Assembly (NCBI GenBank): GCA_002786715.1
Contig: PCTW01000005.1
Location: forward strand, 1-41,208
Origin: Bdellovibrio sp. CG22_combo_CG10-13_8_21_14_all_39_27
GTDB lineage: Bacteria; Bdellovibrionota; Bacteriovoracia; Bacteriovoracales; Bacteriovoracaceae
DNA length: 41,208 bases
Direction: 5' to 3'
The notes under the pieces are model-generated. The model had not been told where the DNA came from. It saw only the letters and a list, made by a program, of their open reading frames with translations, and searched no databases. A program made the position numbers and the translations under genes. How positions within the stretch are numbered: position 1 is the first letter of the stretch; each line of letters starts with the position of its first letter. Shown here piece after piece: positions 8,223 through 16,848 of the stretch.

Positions 8223-9281
8223 AATAAACATAGCATCGCCATAAGAAAAGAATCGATACTTTTCTTCAACCGCGATTTGATACAACTCAAGCGTTTTTTC
8301 ACGACCCAAAATGGCCGAAACTAACATGATCAAAGTCGATTCAGGCAAATGAAAATTAGTAATGAGTCCTTTAATAGAATGAACTTCCTTGCCAGGGTGT
8401 AAAAAAATATCTGTAGAATTCCACTCACCTGCATTCACTTGAACAGAACCTTCGCAGTAAGAGCTCTCGAGACAACGAAGAGATGTTGTCCCTACCGCTA
8501 TAATCCTTCGTCCAGCATTGAGAAGCTTTAAGCTTTCTTGTTCTATCTTATAATTCTCACTGTGCATTTTATGTTCCAGTAGCGAATCACTTTTAACGGG
8601 GAGAAAAGTTCCAAGACCCACATGCAAAGTCACGGGTGCAAAATCATGACCACTTTGTTTAAGCTCATTCATGAGATCAGGAGTAAAGTGCAGGCCAGCT
8701 GTCGGAGCAGCAACCGAGCCATCTTCTTTGGCAAAAACCGTTTGGTAATCTTCTAGATCTTGTTGATCGCTCTCGCCTTTACGAATATAGGGAGGTATGG
8801 GAATTTTTCCGGCTTCAATGATGAGTGTAGAAAAGTCGCTACCCAAATATTTTAGAGTAAAAGTTCCCTCTTCATTGAGTTTGACGATTTCAAATAAGGG
8901 CTGGTCACTTCGTAGACCAAAAAGATCAGATACTTTCTTCTTGCCACTGGTTCGAATAAGCGCCGGAAAGTTTCCCTCAACATCTAATTCTGGAGCGAGA
9001 ATAAAAATTTCGCCTTTGCCCCCTGTGCTTTTCTCAACTGCCAGTCGACAAGGATAGACTCGACTTTGATTGATGGCGATAACAGAATTTTCAGGGAGAA
9101 AATCTCCAATCTTATTAAAAGTAGTATGAATAACTTCGTTAGATGATTGTCGGTAGACTAGAAGTCGTGATTGAGACCTACCAGGAATGGGTCGCTGGGC
9201 AATGAGTTCTTCTGGAAGCTGATAATTATAACTTTCACGAAGTAAATCTGTATGGCGTGTTGTTTCAGATTGTGTCATCAT
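8211..9281 (-). CDS. queA: S-adenosylmethionine:tRNA ribosyltransferase-isomerase
   Basis: QueA transfers and isomerises the ribosyl part of S-adenosylmethionine onto preQ1 in tRNA, giving epoxyqueuosine, the step after Tgt. The 356 residues cover the whole family length. Hallmarks are YQLPEELIAQRP near the N-terminus (20-31), the SVAAPTAGLHFT motif, VTLHVGLGTFLPV and ITNFHLPESTL. The N-terminus is about 15 residues longer than in many homologues. Two adjacent ATGs (9281, 9278) could start it, and neither has a strong ribosome site. Its stop lies inside the convergent cyclase gene. It is separated from tgt, its usual operon partner, by the plus-strand cassette at 5435-8222. Confidence 0.96.
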   Translation of the reverse strand: MMTQSETTRHTDLLRESYNYQLPEELIAQRPIPGRSQSRLLVYRQSSNEVIHTTFNKIGDFLPENSVIAINQSRVYPCRLAVEKSTGGKGEIFILAPELDVEGNFPALIRTSGKKKVSDLFGLRSDQPLFEIVKLNEEGTFTLKYLGSDFSTLIIEAGKIPIPPYIRKGESDQQDLEDYQTVFAKEDGSVAAPTAGLHFTPDLMNELKQSGHDFAPVTLHVGLGTFLPVKSDSLLEHKMHSENYKIEQESLKLLNAGRRIIAVGTTSLRCLESSYCEGSVQVNAGEWNSTDIFLHPGKEVHSIKGLITNFHLPESTLIMLVSAILGREKTLELYQIAVEEKYRFFSYGDAMFILRD

Positions 9282-9301
9282 ATTTAGAGAGAGGATATGA
9301 C

Positions 9302-9655
9302 ATGAATTTATTAAGAACTCAAATTCTTTTTTTGCTACTAGTCATTATGATTTCTCCACAGTTATTGGCCCAAGATCAAAACCGTGAAATGCAAGAGCTT
9401 GAAGAGTTGTCCCAAGAAGTTCAAATCTTCAAATCTGGCCGCTTAGAATCCAAAGGTGCCATCGTTATAACTAAAGCTGAAGAAGACTGGATGACCGATG
9501 AGCTCAGCACTGGTGCAGCTGCCGCTCCCATTAGGGAATCTGATCAATTGCTCAATCCGACCAATCCTTTGCCTGCTGTTGAATCGAATGAATTCGTCCC
9601 ACAATTTCCTCTCGCACCGGAAGAGAAATCCGCCCCTCGCAGACGCTCCCGCTAA
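9302..9655 (+). CDS. Small secreted protein of unknown function
   Basis: This 117-residue protein has a strong signal peptide (1-23, ending PQLLAQ). An acidic helical stretch rich in Glu and Gln follows (25-45), then a Pro/Ala/Glu-rich, probably disordered C-terminal half ending in a basic RRRSR. I recognise no family. The frame stays open to a start at 9257, but that would add a non-signal extension overlapping queA. ATG 9302, with AGAGAGGA (9287-9294) 7 bases ahead, is clearly better. The next gene begins 16 bases after its stop, so the two secreted proteins probably form an operon. The basic tail could bind an anionic surface, which is speculation. Confidence 0.75.
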   Translation: MNLLRTQILFLLLVIMISPQLLAQDQNREMQELEELSQEVQIFKSGRLESKGAIVITKAEEDWMTDELSTGAAAAPIRESDQLLNPTNPLPAVESNEFVPQFPLAPEEKSAPRRRSR

Positions 9656-9671
9656 ATGATAAAATAGATCC

Positions 9672-10928
9672 ATGTTAAAAATTTTATTCATCATACTTTT
9701 TAGCTCACAGGTATTCGCCCAAGATCGTGGTCTACACGTCTCTTTTGGTGATGTTCAGGTGGCAAGCTCTAGAGTGAACGTCGATCTTCGCAATTTTACC
9801 ATTGTTAAGCTTGTCGAATCGAAGAGAGTGAAAGTGGGACTCATTGCACACTCTGTGCAATGGGTGCGCGATCAAAGTAACCTCCTTATTCCAAGGGCGC
9901 TTCTGCGTATTGATATTGAAAACCCAAGTTCCTCTATCCATGTCTCTTCTGATGGAGCCACTTTTCTTCCGCAACAAAATGATCAATTGGCCCGCACTGA
10001 AATTTACGTCAATCTCTTCAATCCTGGTGTGATCGAAATAAAAGAAGGCGAATACACAATCGGCAAGTACACTCTCTATGCTCGTCAGGCAGAAAACGGA
10101 AAAAGCAAGCTTATTGACTACAGCTGCGCTCCTTATCAATTGCAATTTGAAGGTCTCGACAACGATTATATGAGCGTCGGTTGTCGAATGGAGCGATTAG
10201 GAAAATGGGGACATGAGCGACCTCGATTGATGATTACTTGGTCGACCACAAATTATACGTTAAAAGATGGAACACGCCCGCCCTTCAGAGTGAGCATGCA
10301 AGAAAACATTCCGGTATTACTTACTCTGGTTGATCCCAATGGTCGCGAACAAAAAGTTAAAATCAAGGCCCAGCTTCCCAAACGTCTTCATCGTTTGAAA
10401 ACGGCCTTGGGTTTTGGGCCCTATCAATTTAAAAGTGAATCGGGAACAGAAAGTCGTCCCAATCGTATCGCCGGTGCGGCCATGCTTTATGGACGCTTAG
10501 AATTAACTCAATCCTCATCGCTACGTTTATTTGATGCCGTAGTCGCAGAAAAATCTCTCTTTAATAATGCCGGATTTTATTTTGCTTATGAGCTGGCCGA
10601 TGCTCTTGATAGTCGAATTGAGATTGTTCCTCTGCTTGGATTTCAAGCGCTCTATTTTAGATATGATAATGAACATCCCACACGAAACGGTATTATCCTC
10701 CCTCAAGGGGCGGAAATTGCCTATAAGAATGCCTTTGGTTTTGAAAATTACACTTTGATTGCTGGGGCCTTTTATTTATCGAGCAGCTCTGAGAAATATG
10801 AAAATTACTGGGTTCGCTGGGGTAAGAGAATATTTTGGGAGCTCAATTACATTTCATGGAAGTCAGGTCAGAACCACGCTAGCATGGCGGGGCTTTCTAT
10901 CGGAATTCCATTCGTTAATCTTTTCTAA
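9672..10928 (+). CDS. Secreted or outer-membrane protein of unknown function
   Basis: The 418-residue product starts with a signal peptide (1-16, ending SQVFAQ). The first half (about 20-240) is rich in short beta strands. The second half (about 245-418) has alternating aromatic strands and ends in GIPFVNLF, with a terminal Phe as in outer-membrane barrels. I recognise no named family. A plausible reading is a periplasmic beta domain joined to a small barrel. It lies 16 bases after the small secreted protein gene. Its TAA abuts the TTA of the convergent sugar transferase gene with no base between, so there is no room for a private terminator. Confidence 0.8.
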   Translation: MLKILFIILFSSQVFAQDRGLHVSFGDVQVASSRVNVDLRNFTIVKLVESKRVKVGLIAHSVQWVRDQSNLLIPRALLRIDIENPSSSIHVSSDGATFLPQQNDQLARTEIYVNLFNPGVIEIKEGEYTIGKYTLYARQAENGKSKLIDYSCAPYQLQFEGLDNDYMSVGCRMERLGKWGHERPRLMITWSTTNYTLKDGTRPPFRVSMQENIPVLLTLVDPNGREQKVKIKAQLPKRLHRLKTALGFGPYQFKSESGTESRPNRIAGAAMLYGRLELTQSSSLRLFDAVVAEKSLFNNAGFYFAYELADALDSRIEIVPLLGFQALYFRYDNEHPTRNGIILPQGAEIAYKNAFGFENYTLIAGAFYLSSSSEKYENYWVRWGKRIFWELNYISWKSGQNHASMAGLSIGIPFVNLF

Positions 10929-11609
10929 TTAAGCTTTAAAGAAAGTCAGCATCTTGACCAATGTGTAATAAGAAATAATCACATTGAAGATCACTGATTT
11001 ATGATTGTCGATATAGAAAACATCATAATTGATTTTATCATTAGCAGTAGCATCGTAAGGCAAACAAACTTGGGCCAAGCCAGTAATACCTGGACGAACT
11101 TCACGACGACGACGGTAATCAGGAATTTCTCTTTCAAAAATTTCTACGAACTCTGGTCTTTCAGGACGTGGTCCAACAAAGGCCATATCACCTCTAATGA
11201 CATTAATTAATTGTGGGATTTCATCAATATGGCTGGCCCGTAAAAACTTACCCAATCGAGTAATACGTGGATCGTTTTTAGTAGCAAGCACCGGCCCCGT
11301 AGCAGCTTCAGCATTCAAAACCATGCTGCGAAACTTAAAAATAGAGAATTCCTTGCCATTTTTACCAATGCGGATTTGAGAATAAAAAACGGGGCCAGGC
11401 ATAGTCAATTTAATAGCGATAGCGGTAACAAGCATAATGGGAGACAAAACAATGAGAAGCATAAAAGAGAATACCCTTTCAAAAATCTCAGCAGCCGAGT
11501 CTTCAATTTTTACAGTTTTAAAAACAAATGAATCAGTAAAAAAAGTCGATCTCATATCGAAACTTTTAATATCAAGAACAGTTGAATTGACTACAGCTAA
11601 TGGTGGCAT
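10929..11609 (-). CDS. Initiating sugar (phosphoglycosyl) transferase, short form
   Basis: The protein belongs to the bacterial sugar transferase family (PF02397; PglC/WbaP/WcaJ C-terminal type). It moves a sugar phosphate from a nucleotide sugar to undecaprenyl phosphate and so starts a lipid-linked polysaccharide unit. One hydrophobic re-entrant helix is followed by SQIRIGKNGKEF, the FKFRSM motif, LRASHIDEIPQL, VGPRPERPEF and RPGITGLAQV, all family hallmarks. It has no multi-span N-terminal domain, so it is the small form. I place the start at ATG 11609 (226 residues), 10 bases after AAGGAG (11620-11625). An in-frame ATG at 11645 lacks a good ribosome site. The sugar is unknown. It is probably the first enzyme of the polysaccharide locus that follows. 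Confidence 0.93.
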   Translation of the reverse strand: MPPLAVVNSTVLDIKSFDMRSTFFTDSFVFKTVKIEDSAAEIFERVFSFMLLIVLSPIMLVTAIAIKLTMPGPVFYSQIRIGKNGKEFSIFKFRSMVLNAEAATGPVLATKNDPRITRLGKFLRASHIDEIPQLINVIRGDMAFVGPRPERPEFVEIFEREIPDYRRRREVRPGITGLAQVCLPYDATANDKINYDVFYIDNHKSVIFNVIISYYTLVKMLTFFKA

Positions 11610-11740
11610 AGCTTGAGAGCTCCTTATAAATTGAATTTGGAGCATCTTTTAATTGAAAAAAGGAGCGAGCACAATAGGAGTTTTATTCAGCTTGTTTATT
11701 TAAAGAAAACATCACAAATACTTAATAAAATGTGTAAAAA

Positions 11741-12427
11741 TTACTCGAGAATGGCCAAAAAGGTGATCAAACGCATTTTATTTTGTGACCAAAAAACCCT
11801 AAAAGTTGAACCAAAATCAACCCCAAATTCGTGATTTAAATTTCGAGTCAATTCTATGGTTAATTGACCTCTCTTCAGGTCAATATTGGTCACGGACGCA
11901 GAATCAAAGCCAAAGTAGGTTTGAACAATGGGATAGAGGGCCTTATAGAGGGTTTCTTTGGCCGAAAAGATCAAAGTTAAGAGCTCATTCTGCCCAAGTC
12001 CCGGGACGTCTCTGAGGTCGTTTTGATGGAGGATTTTCTCTGCAATCTCTGGCTTCATTCTCCCCCATTCTTCAACATCAACACCTAGGGCGCGAACTTT
12101 GGAAGTCGAATTGGCAATCGCGACAGCGCCGATTCTGTCATGGCTAATGCTACCTATATAACCGTTTGGCCACAAAGGCTCGCGATTCTGCCCAATGGCT
12201 ATATTTAAGGCCAAACTCTCGTCCAATCCTGAAGTCATGAGTGCTTCAGCGGCGCAGAGCCTACCCAAACAGAGTTGCTTATTTCTTAAAGCAGAAGCCT
12301 TGGGTAAAATCATTAAATTTTCAATGATGGAGAGCCAATCCTGTTGTTTCGACGTCAATGATTGATCAAAATTGATTTGAACCAAATGGCCAGCAAGCGC
12401 TAAATTTTCTAGATTATCCGAGAACAT
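11741..12427 (-). CDS. 4'-phosphopantetheinyl transferase (EntD/Sfp-like)
   Basis: This 228-residue enzyme should move the phosphopantetheine arm of CoA onto a serine of a carrier protein. The conserved signatures are present in order: SISHD (94-97 region), the metal motif GVDVEE with D117 and E119, and FSAKETLYKA (154-163) with E158. The length suits the EntD-like group rather than AcpS. No acyl-carrier, NRPS or PKS gene is in the window, so the substrate must be elsewhere. It may serve fatty-acid ACP or a distant synthase. It lies upstream of the sugar transferase on the same strand and diverges from a glycosyltransferase gene. A role in polysaccharide modification is only a guess. Confidence 0.88.
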   Translation of the reverse strand: MFSDNLENLALAGHLVQINFDQSLTSKQQDWLSIIENLMILPKASALRNKQLCLGRLCAAEALMTSGLDESLALNIAIGQNREPLWPNGYIGSISHDRIGAVAIANSTSKVRALGVDVEEWGRMKPEIAEKILHQNDLRDVPGLGQNELLTLIFSAKETLYKALYPIVQTYFGFDSASVTNIDLKRGQLTIELTRNLNHEFGVDFGSTFRVFWSQNKMRLITFLAILE

Positions 12428-12503
12428 GTCATTCCTTCACACTAGTATATAAATATTATGTCACTCTTTGAGACAGTAGACAAAATAGTTTAAAAGGATG
12501 GAA

Positions 12504-13661
12504 ATGAAAAAAGTGCTCATCATCTCAGGATTACAAATATTTCCGCCGGAATCTGGTGGACAGCTTCGCACCGCCAATCTAGCAAGCTCGCTGGGTCAAT
12601 TAGGATACCAAGTAGAAATTTACTCATTTACTGGCAGAAAAAAAGACTATCTAGAAAGAATGAAGAGCTCTGAATTTATCATCTCAAAAAATATACTAGA
12701 GTATACCAATCGACTTCCGCTGTTAGGAGTACTGCAATGGTTCTGCTATAAAATCAAATGGCCTCCCATTTGGTTAACTCTATTGACTCAATTCATTCTT
12801 CCTAAAAAACTCAAAGAAATGAGCAAAGGCTCAGATCGAATCATTATCGATTTCCCCTTTCTTTATCCCTTGAAGAAAAAACTAGGGAGTCGAATTATCC
12901 TAAACACCCATAATGCAGAATTTAATCTATACAAAGATCGCCCCATCTTAAGCTCAATAGTGAAGAAGCTCGAAATTCAGGCTTTTTCAAAAGTAGAAAA
13001 AATTCTCTTTTGTCACGAAAATGACCTCAATGCTTTTCAATTAGAATCAATTAAAGAGAAAAGTTTTATCCTCACCAATGGATTGGATCTCAGTCGGTTT
13101 GTCACCAATAATGAAGACAGATCGAATATTCGTCGTTCACTTAGAATAAAAGATGATCAATTTCTGTTTCTCTTTACTGGAAGCCAATATGCACCCAATG
13201 TTGAGGCTTACTTATTTTTAAAAAAATTCGAAGAAAAAGAAAGAACAGAACTTCATAAAAATAAGATATGCTTAGTCATCGTTGGAACAGTTGCACAAGA
13301 GAAGGTTGATCTAGACACATTTAAAGTACTTGGTCGCGTAGAGAGCGTCATGCCTTATTTTAGTGCTACCGATTATTGTCTAAACCCCTGTCGCTCGGGA
13401 TCAGGTACCAACGTCAAAATGTTTGAATATTTGGCAGCAAAGAAACTCATTTTATCAACTGATTTTGGAAAACGCGGCCTGCAATTGGAAGATCAGATCG
13501 ATTGCTTAGTTTTTAGCGAAGATAATTTTTTAAATGCCTTGAAAAAGGCGATCAATCTTAAAAATGAAGAAAAAGGCAAAATGGAAGAGCGCGCCTTTAG
13601 CAGAAATATTGATTTATTGGACATGAAACAACAGCTAAAAAATCTAATAACTCAATGGTAA
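12504..13661 (+). CDS. GT4-like glycosyltransferase
   Basis: The 385-residue cytoplasmic protein has the two-Rossmann-fold (GT-B) layout. The N-terminal acceptor domain begins VLIISGLQIFPPESGG. The C-terminal nucleotide-sugar domain contains LFTGSQYAPN and the late GSGTNVKMFEYLA motif, which occupies the place of the usual GT4 'E-x7-E' region. It should add one sugar to the lipid-linked repeat unit; donor and acceptor are unknown. ATG 12504 lies 6 bases after AAAAGG (12492-12497). ATG 12498 overlaps that site and is less likely. It is the first gene of a five-gene plus-strand run (GT4, Wzz-like, polymerase/ligase-like, GT2, GT4). Confidence 0.88.
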   Translation: MKKVLIISGLQIFPPESGGQLRTANLASSLGQLGYQVEIYSFTGRKKDYLERMKSSEFIISKNILEYTNRLPLLGVLQWFCYKIKWPPIWLTLLTQFILPKKLKEMSKGSDRIIIDFPFLYPLKKKLGSRIILNTHNAEFNLYKDRPILSSIVKKLEIQAFSKVEKILFCHENDLNAFQLESIKEKSFILTNGLDLSRFVTNNEDRSNIRRSLRIKDDQFLFLFTGSQYAPNVEAYLFLKKFEEKERTELHKNKICLVIVGTVAQEKVDLDTFKVLGRVESVMPYFSATDYCLNPCRSGSGTNVKMFEYLAAKKLILSTDFGKRGLQLEDQIDCLVFSEDNFLNALKKAINLKNEEKGKMEERAFSRNIDLLDMKQQLKNLITQW

Positions 13662-13712
13662 ATAAAATGAAACTGATTATAATTAAAGAGAATCACTATA
13701 TAAGGAATTAAT

Positions 13713-14459
13713 ATGAAGAATTTCATTCAGAAACATCTCGTTCTTATCATTATAACTCTGTTGGCCGGCCTATCCGGAGTGATCTATGCTTTAGTTTCGA
13801 CTCCTCAGTATTCAGCGATTTCCAAAGTTGCGGTTTTCAGACAAAAATTTGAGGTGCCAGAGCACTCATCAGAAGAAGCGCGAAATAGATGGGTTTGGAT
13901 TAGAGATGGCCTAAGTGTTCAAAGTTCAATCGTAAATGATTCTGTATTGAATGAAATTAAACAAACGATTCCCGAAACGAAAATCCTTTTGTCACATTAC
14001 GATGGCGAAATGGCACAAAGAAAAGCGCTCCTCAAAATGATAAATATACAATTTACAGGAGCAGATGAATTTAACTTTGTGCTAGAAGTAGTTAGTCCCA
14101 TTAAAGATGTTTCAATTCAAATAAACAAGATATTACTTAAAAGACTTGAATACTTGGTCGTAACTCAGCAGCAGAAAATTTTTGATCAGGTCTTGAAAGA
14201 GCTCAAAGGCAAAATGGGAAATGCCATACCAAAATCAGAAAACTATCTCTATTTTCAAGAGCAAATGAGAAAAATGACTTTTGACTACACCTTGACACAA
14301 GTTCAAAGAGAACAAAATTTTCAAGTAACGATGCAACCTTTTGCAGATGACAAGCCAATCTGGCCGAAGAAGAAATTCATTGTCTTAATAGCATTATTCA
14401 TCGGCTTTATTGCAGGTATTGGTTGTGAAGTATTAATGAAGTCAGAGAAGACTGCTTAA
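13713..14459 (+). CDS. Wzz-like polysaccharide chain-length/co-polymerase protein
   Basis: The 248-residue protein has the topology of polysaccharide co-polymerases: membrane helix 9-27, a long periplasmic helical region (about 30-215), a Pro-containing segment KPIWPKKKF before the end, and a second membrane helix (about 222-242). Wzz proteins set the number of repeats added by the Wzy polymerase. It has no C-terminal tyrosine kinase domain. AAGGA lies 7 bases before the ATG. Its TAA overlaps the ATG of the next gene, a Wzy/WaaL-like protein, by one base, so the two are translationally coupled as expected for partners. Primary sequence conservation is low, so the call rests on topology and context. 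Confidence 0.8.
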   Translation: MKNFIQKHLVLIIITLLAGLSGVIYALVSTPQYSAISKVAVFRQKFEVPEHSSEEARNRWVWIRDGLSVQSSIVNDSVLNEIKQTIPETKILLSHYDGEMAQRKALLKMINIQFTGADEFNFVLEVVSPIKDVSIQINKILLKRLEYLVVTQQQKIFDQVLKELKGKMGNAIPKSENYLYFQEQMRKMTFDYTLTQVQREQNFQVTMQPFADDKPIWPKKKFIVLIALFIGFIAGIGCEVLMKSEKTA

Positions 14460-15697
14460 TGATGAACGAATCTCTCACTATACCTCGTCCTTTTCAACCA
14501 TTTGCGATGGCGATCATCGGATTTCTTTTTCTGACGGTGACAACTTTACTTGGGCACAATGAATTATTTAACAATTTGCACATTGAGCTCGTTTTCCTTC
14601 TCTTATCAATTGCCACGACAGTTCATCTCTTTTCTAAAAAGATAATGAATGGTCAGGACTTTCCTCCACTTGTGAGTATTCTCATTCTTTGCGTCTTTAT
14701 ATTTATTTGCTCTCCATTAATAACATCCCTCTTTAATCAAGACTATTTGGCCATCTTAAAAAATGATGAATACAAAAGTCTATTTAAAATGTCTTTATTT
14801 TGCCCTATTGCCTACTTGGGATTTTCAAATAAAAAGATCTCACCTCTTCTACTCAAATTCTTTACTTTTTTCTATGCCATTTTAGGATTCTACTTTCTCT
14901 ACCGATATTTAATTCTTCATGAAGTAAGAGAATACGATCTAAGACCAGCATTAAAGATGAGACATGGTGATGCAAATTTTTTATGTACCTTTTTTTCGAT
15001 GATGGTGCCATTGCCATTAATGCAAGCATGGTGGTCGTACAAATCAAACCAAAAAATAAATATGATCATTATGATAAGTACAGCACTATTCCTAATGGTA
15101 TGTGCCATCTTAACTCAGTCGAGAATGGGATTAATCGCACTGCTTATTGGAATGATCTATCTTTTTTCGAAGCCCTTAATCTCTTCAAAAGTAAAAGTGG
15201 CCTTAGTCGCGCTGTTATTAGTCTTTTCAGGAGCCTTAACTTATTCCGTTGGAGAGAATCTCATCCATCGTTACTCACAACTGAGTGATAAATCAAACTC
15301 TGATCGTTTTTTAACTTTTAAAAATGGATTCAAAGTTTTTGAAGACAATCCCGTTATCGGAGCAGGTTTTCATCGTGCAAAATACTCATTTTATGAGAAT
15401 ACGCAGTACCCTCATTTTCAAAGTGAGTTTCGACCTTTAGAAGTTCATAATACTCCATTAAGTTTATTGGCCGAGCTTGGACTTCTAGGATTTGCATCGT
15501 TTGGGTTGATTTTCTTAATGAGCTTGAAAATTGTTTCAAAAAGTACCCATCCAGGAAAACCCTTTTTACTTTGCTCACTTTTCATTCTCTTTCTTTCAGG
15601 TATGAGTGTTGGAATTGCATACAAAGATCTCGTTCTTTTACAAATGATTATAATTGCTGGAATTTCTCAAGCTCAACTTTACCGTGGTGACATATGA
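14459..15697 (+). CDS. O-antigen ligase/polymerase-like membrane protein
   Basis: This 412-residue protein has about ten to twelve membrane helices and a large outward loop near residues 280-330. The loop contains VIGAGFHRAKYSF and LEVHNTPLSLLAELGLLG, the Wzy_C signature with its conserved His-Asn and Glu. Such proteins either polymerise lipid-linked repeat units (Wzy) or ligate the finished chain to a lipid acceptor (WaaL). Sequence alone cannot separate the two. Its start overlaps the stop of the Wzz-like gene, which favours polymerase. It ends 4 bases into the next glycosyltransferase gene. The sugar linkage is unknown. Confidence 0.87.
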   Translation: MMNESLTIPRPFQPFAMAIIGFLFLTVTTLLGHNELFNNLHIELVFLLLSIATTVHLFSKKIMNGQDFPPLVSILILCVFIFICSPLITSLFNQDYLAILKNDEYKSLFKMSLFCPIAYLGFSNKKISPLLLKFFTFFYAILGFYFLYRYLILHEVREYDLRPALKMRHGDANFLCTFFSMMVPLPLMQAWWSYKSNQKINMIIMISTALFLMVCAILTQSRMGLIALLIGMIYLFSKPLISSKVKVALVALLLVFSGALTYSVGENLIHRYSQLSDKSNSDRFLTFKNGFKVFEDNPVIGAGFHRAKYSFYENTQYPHFQSEFRPLEVHNTPLSLLAELGLLGFASFGLIFLMSLKIVSKSTHPGKPFLLCSLFILFLSGMSVGIAYKDLVLLQMIIIAGISQAQLYRGDI

Positions 15698-16848
15698 CCT
15701 CTCTTATCGAATCCTTTTTTTGGTTTATTTTTTTTCTGATTTGCTTTCACTATTTCATCTTTAACTTGATTGTGATTGTCCTTGGATCATTTAAAAATGA
15801 TAAAAGAGTTAACCAGACAAGATTACCCAAAATTTCATTTATCGTCGCGGCCTACAATGAAGAGAGAATCATTGCTCAGAAAATTGAAAATGATCTTCAA
15901 TCAGATTATCCTCAGGAGCATATACAGTACATTATTGTCTCAGATGGATCTCAAGATAATACCCACCAGATTGTTGAGAGTTATGCAAATCGTGGGATTA
16001 TTTCTCTTTACCAACCTCAAAGACAAGGCAAAACAGCTGCTCTTAATCGCGCTGTTGCTCAAGCCACTGGCGAAATTGTCGTCTTTTCAGATGCCAATTC
16101 CATGTTTCGAAAGGATGCCCTCCATCAGCTTGTAAAACACTTCCATGACGATGATATCGGTGGAGTATGCGGAAGAAAATCTGTACTTTCCAATCAGGAT
16201 CGTAAAGCAAGTCTAGGTGATCATCTCTATTGGAATTATGAGTCCTCTTTAAAGCAAGCCGAATCAAAGTTAGGATCCATTCCCACTGCAGATGGTGAAA
16301 TTTTTGCGTTGAGAAAAGAGCTTTACTCGCCCATTGACCCAAAAATGATTAACGATGACATGGTCATCACATTCAATATTTTACAGGCAGGCAAAAGAGT
16401 TATTTATGAAAAAAATGCCATTACAGAAGAAGAGGCTTCCATTAATTTGAAAGACGACTTTAATGTAAAATCCAGAATGATATATGGGGGAATTCAATTT
16501 ATTACCCAATATCAAAATGAACTCAATCCCCTTCGAACGTGGTTCGGATTTCAATTCTTTATTCACAAAACATTAAGATACTTCATGTGGATTTTACTAA
16601 TTGCCGTTTATATAACAAATATATTTTTATTATCAAAAAATGTATTTTATTTTACTTTTTTCTGTCTCCAATCGCTGTTTTACCTCATGGCCCTTATTGG
16701 TTACATCCTGGATAAAAAAAATAGGGCTCCTGGAATTTTCTACTTACCCTATTATTACTGCAACGTGAACTTGGCAGCTTATAAAGGCTATCAATATTTT
16801 CTCAAGCAGCAATCGACAATCAATATCTGGACTAAGGCAGAACGTTGA
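15694..16848 (+). CDS. Membrane-bound GT2 glycosyltransferase
   Basis: The 384-residue protein is a processive-type family 2 glycosyltransferase at the inner membrane. Membrane helix 8-32 is followed by the GT-A catalytic domain, with FIVAAYNEE (49-57), IVSDGSQDNT containing D84, FSDANS containing D133, and the NDDMV acid pair at D221/D222. Two or three C-terminal membrane helices (about 285-350) follow. A full QxxRW motif is not evident; KSRMIYGG around R261 may take its place. This suits transfer of a single sugar or assembly of a short chain. It overlaps the upstream polymerase-like gene by 4 bases and the next gene by 4 bases. Confidence 0.9.
   Translation: MTSLIESFFWFIFFLICFHYFIFNLIVIVLGSFKNDKRVNQTRLPKISFIVAAYNEERIIAQKIENDLQSDYPQEHIQYIIVSDGSQDNTHQIVESYANRGIISLYQPQRQGKTAALNRAVAQATGEIVVFSDANSMFRKDALHQLVKHFHDDDIGGVCGRKSVLSNQDRKASLGDHLYWNYESSLKQAESKLGSIPTADGEIFALRKELYSPIDPKMINDDMVITFNILQAGKRVIYEKNAITEEEASINLKDDFNVKSRMIYGGIQFITQYQNELNPLRTWFGFQFFIHKTLRYFMWILLIAVYITNIFLLSKNVFYFTFFCLQSLFYLMALIGYILDKKNRAPGIFYLPYYYCNVNLAAYKGYQYFLKQQSTINIWTKAER

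Noticed and set aside
9732-10145. 137-codon minus-strand frame opposite the 418-residue secreted protein
   Set aside because: No signal, motif or ribosome site. The plus-strand gene has a signal peptide and a barrel-like end.
13655-13683. TATAAT before the Wzz-like gene as an internal promoter
   Set aside because: The -10 match is good, but the -35 position reads ATGGTA and the gap is very AT-rich, so a chance match is likely.
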